Shown here: positions 53,420 through 60,644 of the stretch, piece by piece | Layout: each line of letters begins with the position of its first letter | How positions within the stretch are numbered: the first letter of the stretch is position 1 | Origin: Opitutia bacterium | GTDB taxonomy: Bacteria; Verrucomicrobiota; Verrucomicrobiia; Opitutales; UBA953 | Assembly: GCA_947377865.1 (NCBI GenBank) | Contig: CANCHK010000006.1 | Coordinates: forward strand, 1-64,000 | DNA: 64,000 nucleotides | Direction: 5' to 3' | Translations under genes and position numbers: made by a program | Notes under the pieces: model-generated | Seen by the model: only the letters and a program-made list of their open reading frames with translations | Database searches by the model: none | What the model was told of the DNA's origin: nothing

Positions 53420-54207
53420 GCGAACTGTAGCGCCTTCATGAGCGCAGCTGGATTCTGCTCACGCATGAGGGACTCGCCGACGAGCAACGCATGAGCGCCG
53501 GCGGCCCGCATGCGTGCGGCGTCTTCTGCCGTCTTGATTCCGCTCTCGGCGACCTTCAGGACGGACTTCGGCATATGAGGGATGACGCGTTCGGCGAACG
53601 ACAGGTCGATCTGAAAGGTGGAAAGGTTGCGGTTGTTCACGCCGACCATGTCGGGGTCGTGGCGCAGGGCGCGCTCGAGCTCGGCTTCGTCGTGCACTTC
53701 GAACAAGGTGTCCAGTCCGGCGAGTTTGGCCGAACGGTGGATCGGAATGATTTCCTTGTCAGTCAGGCCGCGGACGATGATCAGGATGCAACGGGCGCCG
53801 GCTTGGGCGGCTTCGAGCACCTGATAGGGGTGCACCATGAAGTCCTTGCGGATGCAGGGGAGGGGGTGGGCCCAAGTGGGCTGGTCTTGGATGACTTGGA
53901 CGAGGTCCTTGAGCTCGCCTTTGAAATATTTCGTCTCGGTGAGGACCGAGAGGCAGTCGGCGCCGGCCGCGGCGTACATCCGAGCCTGGGTCACGGCATC
54001 CACGCCTTCGCGGATCTGGCCGACGCTCGGCGAGGCCCTTTTCACCTCGGCGATGACGCTAAGCCGTCCTTGGACCTGCAAGGACTGGCGGAAGCCAGGT
54101 GTCTTGTGCTTCCCGGCGAAGGCCGCCAGTTCGGCGTCCGTGACGGCACGGGCGAACGGGGCGATTTCCCGGCGCTTGGCGTCCATGATTTCGGTCAGCT
54201 TGTCCAC
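53416..54207 (-). CDS. trpC: Indole-3-glycerol phosphate synthase
   Basis: The protein has 263 residues, a complete TIM barrel. AEVKRASPSVGQIREG holds the catalytic Lys, IRKDFMVHPYQV the second Lys, and VGVNNRNLSTFQID the conserved Asn-Asn-Arg-Asn motif. It makes indole-glycerol phosphate in tryptophan synthesis. It stands alone without other trp genes and overlaps rsmA. Divergent from mazG. Confidence 0.96.
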   Translation of the reverse strand: MDKLTEIMDAKRREIAPFARAVTDAELAAFAGKHKTPGFRQSLQVQGRLSVIAEVKRASPSVGQIREGVDAVTQARMYAAAGADCLSVLTETKYFKGELKDLVQVIQDQPTWAHPLPCIRKDFMVHPYQVLEAAQAGARCILIIVRGLTDKEIIPIHRSAKLAGLDTLFEVHDEAELERALRHDPDMVGVNNRNLSTFQIDLSFAERVIPHMPKSVLKVAESGIKTAEDAARMRAAGAHALLVGESLMREQNPAALMKALQFA

Positions 54208-54283
54208 TGACCCTAAAGCAAGCGCTCCCTAGGCTTCTGGCAATCGTTTTGACTCTCTTCCTTCCTGCCTTCTGCATCGGGTC

Positions 54284-54943
54284 ATGCCCGGCATTGACCT
54301 TCTGCTTGCGACCACCGCCCGACTCCGTGCTCCTGACGGTTGCCCTTGGGACCGTGAACAGACCCACCGCACCATCTGCGACTGCTTGGTCGAAGAAGTC
54401 GCCGAGCTGATCCAGGCCATCGATCGGAACGACGACGCCAATCTCCGCGAAGAACTCGGCGATTTGCTCTTTCATATCGCGATGCACGCGCAGATGGCTT
54501 CCGAGGCTGGCAAGTTCACTTTCGACGATGTCGCCCGCGAGGTGAACGAGAAGATGGTCCGTCGTCACCCGCATGTCTTCGGCGACGGCGTCAAGCTCGG
54601 TACGGCCGATGCGGTCGTGACGCAGTGGGAGCAGATTAAGCTAAAGGAGAAGGGCGCCAAGAAGCCCACGATCTTCAAAGAACTGCCGCCTTCACTCAAC
54701 GCCATTCTGACCGCCCGCGAAGTCTGGAAGCAGGTCCGCAAGAAGCAGCTCGACGCCGGCGCGACGGTCGACGTCGCCCAGGTCGACGAGCTCTCGAGGG
54801 GGCTAACCGAAGAGGACGCCGGGCGGAAGTTGTTCGAGCTGATCGCCGCTTGCCGTGATGCTGGCATCGACCCTGATTCCGCCCTGCGCCGACGGACGTC
54901 CATGGTCGTCGCCGAAGCCGAGCTTCGCGCCCCTCAAGGCTGA
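54284..54943 (+). CDS. mazG: Nucleoside triphosphate pyrophosphohydrolase MazG
   Basis: The protein has 219 residues. The first MazG domain begins RAPDGCPWDREQTH and has the metal motif EEVAELIQAID-EELGDLLFH. The second is shorter and less conserved, giving a shorter protein than E. coli MazG (263). It hydrolyses non-canonical or excess NTPs. First gene of a plus-strand run with a YgjP-like peptidase and a Nudix hydrolase. Confidence 0.93.
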   Translation: MPGIDLLLATTARLRAPDGCPWDREQTHRTICDCLVEEVAELIQAIDRNDDANLREELGDLLFHIAMHAQMASEAGKFTFDDVAREVNEKMVRRHPHVFGDGVKLGTADAVVTQWEQIKLKEKGAKKPTIFKELPPSLNAILTAREVWKQVRKKQLDAGATVDVAQVDELSRGLTEEDAGRKLFELIAACRDAGIDPDSALRRRTSMVVAEAELRAPQG

Positions 54944-54945
54944 GC

Positions 54946-55671
54946 ATGGAGCAGGACGGCCAGCCACTCACCGTGCACGTCGGCGGACGCCCCGTGCTTG
55001 TCTGGCCGCATGTCTCCGCTCGTACCACCCGCGTTCGGCTTTCGGTGAAGCCAGGGCCTAAGGTCGTCCTCACCTATCCGCCACACGCCACGCATGCCTC
55101 CGCGCTGGCTTTCCTGCGCGACAACCTTCCTTGGTTGGAGCGTGTGCTGGCCAAGTCCCGTACCGTCCAGCCTTCGCTCGCCTCTCATCTGCGTAAGTTT
55201 CCCTGGGTTACCTTGGATGACCGCCTACTGGCGATTGAGATGGAGCAGGGCACGCGTGGTTCCATTCGCATTTCTAAAACCGAGGACAAGGTCAACCTTG
55301 TCATGCCGTCGGCAGATCCGGAGGCAGGAGCAGTCCGCGTTATCCGTCGCCTAGCCGAGACCGGTCTGGGCTTGGCCGTCGACCGTCTGAGCAGCAAGGT
55401 CGGCGTGACCGTCGAGCAGGTCAGTGTGCGCGATCAGACGACCCGCTGGGGGTCATGCTCAACCGCTGGAACGCTTTCGCTGAACTGGCGATTGATCCTG
55501 CTCCCTCCGATGTTGCACGACCACGTCATCTTGCATGAACTCTCCCATCGTCGTCATATGGATCATTCCGACCGCTTCTGGAACCAGTTAGCCGCTTGGG
55601 ATCCGGATTGGAAGAAGCATGACCGCGAGCTGACCAAGCGCTGGAATGTCATCATGGACCTTGGACGATGA
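54946..55671 (+). CDS. YgjP-type (M48/SprT-like) metallopeptidase
   Basis: The protein has 241 residues. TTRWGSCSTAGTLSLNWRL and the zinc motif LHELSHRRHMDHSDRFW (HExxH) are diagnostic of the YgjP (DUF45) family. It is a presumed cytoplasmic metallopeptidase with no known substrate. It starts 2 bp after mazG and overlaps the Nudix gene by 4 bp. Confidence 0.9.
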   Translation: MEQDGQPLTVHVGGRPVLVWPHVSARTTRVRLSVKPGPKVVLTYPPHATHASALAFLRDNLPWLERVLAKSRTVQPSLASHLRKFPWVTLDDRLLAIEMEQGTRGSIRISKTEDKVNLVMPSADPEAGAVRVIRRLAETGLGLAVDRLSSKVGVTVEQVSVRDQTTRWGSCSTAGTLSLNWRLILLPPMLHDHVILHELSHRRHMDHSDRFWNQLAAWDPDWKKHDRELTKRWNVIMDLGR

Positions 55672-56216
55672 GTCAGCGCGAAGTCGGACAATCACCGGAT
55701 GAGATTTTTGACGTCGTGAACGAAAGCGATGTTGTCATCGGTCGTGAGTTTCGCCGTGAAATCCACAGGCGAGGCCTGATTCATCGAGCGATTCATATCT
55801 TCTGGCTGCGTGGCGACGGCCGGCTATGCCTTCAGCGACGTTCCTACGCCAAGGATAATTGCCCTGGGTTACTTAGTTCCTCTTGCGCCGGCCATGTCGA
55901 TTCGGGCGAGACTTATCTGGGTGCGGCCGTTAGGGAGTTGCGCGAGGAACTAGGCGTGGACGTATCTCCCACGGCTTTGCTTGAGGTCGATTACGCCCCT
56001 TGGCACGCCGAGCTCGGTAACGAATTCGTGCGCTCCTATGTGCTCTGCGGAGACCACGCGACCACTCTTGCGGCTTTCGAGGTGGATTCGATCCTGTGGC
56101 GTACGCCGGACGAGACGGAAACATGGGCCGGTTCGGCCCCTGAGTTGTTCGCCACCCCGTTGGCGCATCTGCTCCGGAGGTCCGGAGTACGTCGCGCGCT
56201 GGGGCTGTCTGCGTAA
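55668..56216 (+). CDS. Nudix hydrolase
   Basis: The protein has 182 residues. The Nudix box is complete: GHVDSGETYLGAAVRELREE followed by LG. Overall similarity is to the isopentenyl-diphosphate isomerase/YfcD-like subgroup (FDVVNESDVVIG, IHIFWLRGDGRLCLQRR). It hydrolyses a nucleoside diphosphate derivative; the substrate is unknown. Overlaps the previous gene by 4 bp. Confidence 0.9.
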   Translation: MSQREVGQSPDEIFDVVNESDVVIGREFRREIHRRGLIHRAIHIFWLRGDGRLCLQRRSYAKDNCPGLLSSSCAGHVDSGETYLGAAVRELREELGVDVSPTALLEVDYAPWHAELGNEFVRSYVLCGDHATTLAAFEVDSILWRTPDETETWAGSAPELFATPLAHLLRRSGVRRALGLSA

Positions 56217-56254
56217 TTGTTTGAACTGCCCGCCGGGAGGTGAGATAGAGGGGT

Positions 56255-56914
56255 GTGTCTGAAGCCCCCCGAGATCCTGCCGATGCGCCTGCCGTGGTAC
56301 CGTGGTATCATTGGGCCTGGGTTGTCCCGGTGGCTTTGTTTCTTCGTCTGTGGCTGGCGACGCTTCGTTTCCGCTGCAATGTCGATCGCATTGACGACTC
56401 CGAGGGGCCAGTGGTCCTTTTGCTCTGGCACGACAAACTTTTCGTCTCCTCGTGGATTGCGAACCGCTACTTCTCGCGTCCGGCGACGGCGCTCATCAGT
56501 ACCAGCAAGGATGGTGCCTGGCTGGTCGCCTTCTTCAAATTCATGGGCGTCACTGCCGTTCGTGGCTCCTCAAGTCGCCGAGGTGCCGCCGCCTTGATCA
56601 CCCTTACGCGCTCGATGCGCGCTGGCAATCATGCTGGCATCACGCCCGATGGACCCAAGGGCCCTGCGCTCGAATTCAAGGCCGGCGCCGTTTCGCTCGC
56701 TCGCCTGACACGCTGTCCCTTCGTCGTGATGGGGATACGTTATCACTCATGCTGGCGGATGCGGAGCTGGGATCGGTTCGCTATGCCGGTGCCATTCTCC
56801 CGAGTCGACGTGACGCTGCTGCGTGAGCCTACGCCGACAGAAGGCGAAGCCGATGACGCAATCACTGCCCGCTTGCAGGCGCGATTGAACGAGACTTCGA
56901 CCGGTCCGGCGTAA
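56255..56914 (+). CDS. DUF374 lysophospholipid acyltransferase-like protein
   Basis: The protein has 219 residues from a GTG start at 56255, with a GGGAGG tract 14 bases upstream. It has one membrane segment (WAWVVPVALFLRLWLATL), then LLLWHDKLF (the HxxxxD-like motif), and ITPDGPKGP, typical of DUF374/LPLAT proteins. Related proteins acylate lipid A or other lipids. Convergent with ribE, 4 bp apart. Confidence 0.85.
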   Translation: MSEAPRDPADAPAVVPWYHWAWVVPVALFLRLWLATLRFRCNVDRIDDSEGPVVLLLWHDKLFVSSWIANRYFSRPATALISTSKDGAWLVAFFKFMGVTAVRGSSSRRGAAALITLTRSMRAGNHAGITPDGPKGPALEFKAGAVSLARLTRCPFVVMGIRYHSCWRMRSWDRFAMPVPFSRVDVTLLREPTPTEGEADDAITARLQARLNETSTGPA

Positions 56915-56918
56915 GCGT

Positions 56919-57509
56919 CTAGGCCTTGCCCAGGAGCTTCTCGGCGTACTTGGCCAGCAGGTCCGATTCCAGATTGACCCGATCGCCGGCCTTGCGGCCG
57001 GATAGGTTGGTCACTTCGAGCGTGTGAGGGATGATCCAGATGCGGAACCCGCCGGGAATCATATCCGCGACGGTTAGGGACATGCCATCGATGGCTACGC
57101 AGCCCTTACGGACGACGTGACGGAGGAAGGTGTCAGACGCCTTGATATCCAGACGCCAGTCGGCGCCGTCCTGTCCGAAGGCGAGAATCTCACCGCATCC
57201 GTCGATATGTCCGGTCACGAAATGGCCTCCCATGCGGTCGGTCGGCAGGAGGCTGGGCTCGATATTGACGACTGACCCTGGGCGGAGATCGCCGAGGTTC
57301 GTCAGGCGAAGCGTCTCGGCGAGGAGGTCGAAGCTGGCTTGTTGCCCCTGAGGGTCGACGACCGTGAGGCAGCAACCGTTGGTCGCGATGCTATCGCCCG
57401 GCTTAGTCTCGGCGAGGAGGGGGTGGGCGAGGGTCAGGCGGGCGCCGTCCTTCTCGCGGGGGGAGATGGCGACGACTTTGGCGGCTCCCTGGACTAACCC
57501 TGTGAACAT
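56919..57509 (-). CDS. ribE: Riboflavin synthase, alpha subunit
   Basis: The protein has 196 residues: two lumazine-binding repeats, the first beginning MFTGLVQGAAKV and the second at GHFVTGHIDGCGEI. It dismutates two 6,7-dimethyl-8-ribityllumazine molecules to riboflavin. The ATG lies only about 5 bases after the T-tract of the tatA terminator, so its own promoter must be in the tatA gene or the terminator must leak. No FMN riboswitch is seen. Confidence 0.95.
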   Translation of the reverse strand: MFTGLVQGAAKVVAISPREKDGARLTLAHPLLAETKPGDSIATNGCCLTVVDPQGQQASFDLLAETLRLTNLGDLRPGSVVNIEPSLLPTDRMGGHFVTGHIDGCGEILAFGQDGADWRLDIKASDTFLRHVVRKGCVAIDGMSLTVADMIPGGFRIWIIPHTLEVTNLSGRKAGDRVNLESDLLAKYAEKLLGKA

Positions 57510-57513
57510 CGGG

Positions 57514-57541
57514 AAATAAAAAGGGGCCTTGGTAGGCCCCG
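57514..57541 (-). terminator. Terminator between tatA and ribE
   Basis: GGGGCC (57523-57528) and GGCCCC (57535-57540) pair around a 6-base loop and are followed on the minus strand by TTTTTATTT. It ends about five bases before the ribE start codon, so it could act as a terminator of tatA or as an attenuator of ribE. Confidence 0.75.
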
Positions 57542-57547
57542 GAGGTC

Positions 57548-57844
57548 TTAGTTTTGCTTGCCGTCTTGGGCTCGCTTGGCGCGCTCTTCGGCTTCGAGCT
57601 TGGCGCGGACGGCCGCACGTTCTTCTTCTTCGATTTGCTTAAGGCGGAGTTTCTTGCGTTCGTCTTCTTCGACGGCGCTACGTACTTCGTCTTCGACTTC
57701 CTCGGAAGCCTTCTTGAACTCGCGCTTGGCCTTGCCTAGACCGCGGGCGAGCTCAGGGAGCTTGGAGCCGCCGAAAAGGAGGACGACCACGACGAGGATG
57801 ATCAGGGCGGTTTCGCCGTTGAGGAATGCGAGGGGGAGGTGCAT
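57548..57844 (-). CDS. tatA: Sec-independent protein translocase TatA/B-like
   Basis: The protein has 98 residues from the ATG at 57844, which starts the family sequence. One N-terminal helix (ETALIILVVVVLLFGGSKL) has the conserved FG hinge, followed by an amphipathic helix (ELARGLGKAKREFKKA) and a charged Glu/Lys-rich tail. It forms the pore or receptor component of the twin-arginine export system. No tatC is adjacent. Confidence 0.92.
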   Translation of the reverse strand: MHLPLAFLNGETALIILVVVVLLFGGSKLPELARGLGKAKREFKKASEEVEDEVRSAVEEDERKKLRLKQIEEEERAAVRAKLEAEERAKRAQDGKQN

Positions 57845-57909
57845 GGTCTGAGAGGATTGGTGTGGATAAGTCCCGAAAGGTAAACCAATAATCACAAGGC
57901 CTCTCGCTC

Positions 57910-58191
57910 ATGTCAACCCATGTCTCCCATCGTGATGTCTGGTACACTGGCCACGTCCAAGGGGTCGGTTTTCGTGCCCAAGTCCTCGGTTTGGCCCGTG
58001 GTTATGACGTGACGGGATATATCCAGAACCTGTCCGACGGACGGGTCTATCTGCATGCCGAGGGCGACGAAGGCGAAGTCGAAGCCTTTACCGACCAGAT
58101 CGCTAAGTCCCTCGACGGACATATCCGCGGCGAGGAGATCAAGACTTTCACTGGCTTGCGCACCTGTCGCGAGTTCGCCATCCGCCGATGA
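57910..58191 (+). CDS. acyP: Acylphosphatase
   Basis: The protein has 93 residues. The catalytic signature GHVQGVGFRAQVLGLAR holds Arg, and GYIQNLSDGRVYLHAEG holds the conserved Asn. It hydrolyses acyl phosphates. Its stop overlaps the start of the ABC ATPase gene by 4 bp. Confidence 0.95.
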   Translation: MSTHVSHRDVWYTGHVQGVGFRAQVLGLARGYDVTGYIQNLSDGRVYLHAEGDEGEVEAFTDQIAKSLDGHIRGEEIKTFTGLRTCREFAIRR

Positions 58192-59039
58192 GTTCCGCCA
58201 TCTCCGTCCGGCACCTGACTAAAGATTTCCGCATCGGTATTCGCGGACTTAAGCTTCGTGCCGTTGACGACCTTTCTCTCGAGATTCCCCGCGGACAGGT
58301 TTATGGCCTGCTTGGCCCTAACGGCTGCGGCAAGAGTACCACGCTTAAGATCGTGCTCGGACTCGTCTCCGCCACCGCTGGGGAGATTAGCATCCTCGGC
58401 CATCCATCGGCTACGAGCGCCGCCCGTCGCCGCACGGGGTTCCTGCCCGAGGCGCCTTATTTTCATAAGTTCCTTACAGGCCGCGAACTCGTGCGCTACT
58501 GCGCGCAATTGAGTGGGGTCGCCGCCGACTCTGTAGGCGCGGCCGTCGAAGATGCACTGGGGCTGGCCGCCATGACTGAGGCCGCCGACCGTCCAATCGG
58601 CACCTACTCCAAGGGTATGTTGCAGCGCATCGGCTTCGCTCAGGCCGTGGTGCACGACCCGGAGCTTGTAATCCTCGATGAGCCCACCGCCGGAGTCGAC
58701 CCGGTCGGTTCCGCGGCCATCGGCCGCATGATCCATACGATGCGAGACAAAGGGAAGACCATCGTCCTTTGTTCGCACCTTCTTGGCCAGGTCGAACAGG
58801 TCTGCGATCGCGTGGCCATTATGGACCGGGGTAAACTCGTCCTCGAAGGCGCCGTGGATGACGTCCTAGCGCGGCGTGACCGGCATGTGATGACGGTCGA
58901 GGCGATGACACCCGCCGCGCGTGACGCCGCCGAGGCCGCACTCGCAGCCCATGGCGCCAAGGTCACCTCGGTGACTCATCCCCGCCGATCCTTGGAAGAC
59001 CTCTTCCGCGAACTCGTCACCGGCAGCCGCGATGCCTAA
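58188..59039 (+). CDS. ABC transporter ATP-binding protein
   Basis: The protein has 283 residues. Walker A is GPNGCGKSTT, the signature is YSKGMLQRIGFAQA, and Walker B is LVILDEPTAGVDP. It is an ABC-2 type exporter ATPase, with C-terminal ~80 residues typical of CcmA/DrrA-type proteins. It overlaps the permease gene by 8 bp. Substrate unknown. Confidence 0.92.
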   Translation: MSSAISVRHLTKDFRIGIRGLKLRAVDDLSLEIPRGQVYGLLGPNGCGKSTTLKIVLGLVSATAGEISILGHPSATSAARRRTGFLPEAPYFHKFLTGRELVRYCAQLSGVAADSVGAAVEDALGLAAMTEAADRPIGTYSKGMLQRIGFAQAVVHDPELVILDEPTAGVDPVGSAAIGRMIHTMRDKGKTIVLCSHLLGQVEQVCDRVAIMDRGKLVLEGAVDDVLARRDRHVMTVEAMTPAARDAAEAALAAHGAKVTSVTHPRRSLEDLFRELVTGSRDA

Positions 59040-59874
59040 CATGAAAGCTTCCCTCCAGCGCACCCTGTGGATCTCCCGGGTCACCTTCCTTGAGGCCGTC
59101 CGTCAGCGCTTCTTCGCCTTCCTCTTGGTGCTCAGCGCCGCCATGGTATTGTCCTCGGTCTCCTTCCGGGTCTTTGATTTCGGGCATGGCGAGCTCAAGT
59201 TCATCGCCGACTTCGGCTTTGGCGGCATGTTCTTCTTCGGGTCCGTGCTGGCGGTTGTCATGACCGCCCAGTTGTTCTTCAGCGAGATGGATAACAAGAC
59301 CGCGCTGACCTTGCTCGCCAAGCCGCTGAGTCGTACCGAGTTCCTGCTGGGCAAGTTTTGCGGTGCCTGGGCGGTGCTGGGCGTGTTCGTCATCGTGCTT
59401 GCTTCGCTGCTCGGTCTGGTGCTCTGGGCCCGTGAGGCCGAGCTGATCGCCCTGGCGGAGCAATCCGGAAAGATTCCGGCGACGTTCAGCGCGGCCGGTC
59501 TGGCCGAGTTCGTCCTGCTGCAGTGGCTTCGTCTCGGGGTGGTCACGGCCATCGTGCTGGCGATCTCCGCGCTGGCCCGGACTTTCCTCTTCGCGGTCGT
59601 GGTGGGTTCGCTCGCGGTCGTCGCTGGTCAGTTGCAATGGATCGCCCAGGATGCGGTGCTCAAGCCCTCTGACTCATTGCTTTACGAGGGTTTCCTCTGG
59701 GTGAGCTGCCGCCTCATTCCGAATCTCCAGCAGTTCAACATCGGCGACGCGTTGGTGCTTGGCTCCGCCGGGGTCGCCCCGGGTGCCGTGGCCGAGGTCG
59801 CCCTGTCTGGTCTTTTATACGTGACCGCTTATCTCTGCGTGGGGTCCCTGGTCTTCCGTCGGAGGGAAATCTGA
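59032..59874 (+). CDS. ABC-2 type transporter permease
   Basis: The protein has 280 residues with about six membrane segments (for example GGMFFFGSVLAVVMTAQLFF and VLGVFVIVLASLLGLVLW). It is the partner of the preceding ATPase; an alternative start lies at 59041. The N-terminal RTLWISRVTFLEAVRQRFFA is typical of gliding-motility-type permeases. The next gene overlaps by one base. Confidence 0.85.
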   Translation: MPNMKASLQRTLWISRVTFLEAVRQRFFAFLLVLSAAMVLSSVSFRVFDFGHGELKFIADFGFGGMFFFGSVLAVVMTAQLFFSEMDNKTALTLLAKPLSRTEFLLGKFCGAWAVLGVFVIVLASLLGLVLWAREAELIALAEQSGKIPATFSAAGLAEFVLLQWLRLGVVTAIVLAISALARTFLFAVVVGSLAVVAGQLQWIAQDAVLKPSDSLLYEGFLWVSCRLIPNLQQFNIGDALVLGSAGVAPGAVAEVALSGLLYVTAYLCVGSLVFRRREI

Positions 59875-60644
59875 TGCGTAGGTTCTCTCCTTGGATCTTC
59901 GCCTTCGTCTTTATCGCCGGTGCCGGCGTCTATGCGGAGACTTCTTGGCGCAGCGTCCGCCCGAGCATTCCTGAGATTGGCCGGAAGGATCTCGAGCCCA
60001 CGCTGGGCCAAGGTGTGCTGCTTGGGGTGCTCGGAGGTCTGCGTACGGTGGTGGCGGATCTTACCTGGATTCGGAGCTACGTGCTCTGGGAGCAAAGGGA
60101 CCGCGCTGGGTGCGAAGCGTTGATGCGTGCGGCCTGTGCTTTAGATCCATACTCCCGATATTTTTGGGAGCACACGGGCTATGTCGTCGGCTATGACCTG
60201 GCACACTGGGAGATTCGTCGTCGAGGGGGTTACGGCAAGGTTCCTGCCGAAGTTCAGGAGCGTCTCTTCAAGGGCTACGCGCTGCGAGGGGTCGATATCT
60301 TCGAAGAAGGCCTCTCACGTAGCAAGGTGACCACCCCTTTGCTGCTCTGCGCGGCACAGCTTGCTGAAATCAAGCTGAAGGACCACAAGTTGGCCGCACG
60401 ATACTACCAGAAGGCCGCCGAGGCTCCGGACGCCCCTTGGTACGCTGCTCGTATCTGTTCGCAGGTGATGTGGGATGATGGTCGTCAACTGGAAGCCTAT
60501 CGCTGGTTTAGAGCATATTGGACGTCCCGCATGTTGCCTAAGGAGGATGGGTTTCCCGACGACCTTAGGCAGCTTCGTATGATGGAGGGAGTCCTGCGTC
60601 TAAGTCCGGAGGACAGGATCCCGCGTCCATCTTGGGAGAAGTAA
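59874..60644 (+). CDS. Unknown TPR-like membrane-anchored protein
   Basis: Not assigned to a named family. The 256-residue protein has one N-terminal hydrophobic segment (residues ~5-22). The soluble part has alternating helices with Tyr/Ala/Leu pairs (AACALDPYSRYFWEH, AARYYQKAAEAPDAPWYAA) that look like TPR-type repeats. It begins in the ABC permease stop codon, so it is likely part of that transport system. Its stop directly abuts that of topB. Confidence 0.5.
   Translation: MRRFSPWIFAFVFIAGAGVYAETSWRSVRPSIPEIGRKDLEPTLGQGVLLGVLGGLRTVVADLTWIRSYVLWEQRDRAGCEALMRAACALDPYSRYFWEHTGYVVGYDLAHWEIRRRGGYGKVPAEVQERLFKGYALRGVDIFEEGLSRSKVTTPLLLCAAQLAEIKLKDHKLAARYYQKAAEAPDAPWYAARICSQVMWDDGRQLEAYRWFRAYWTSRMLPKEDGFPDDLRQLRMMEGVLRLSPEDRIPRPSWEK

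Noticed and set aside
57400-57560. FMN riboswitch upstream of ribE
   Set aside because: Only a short simple hairpin with T-tract is present; the conserved RFN element is missing.
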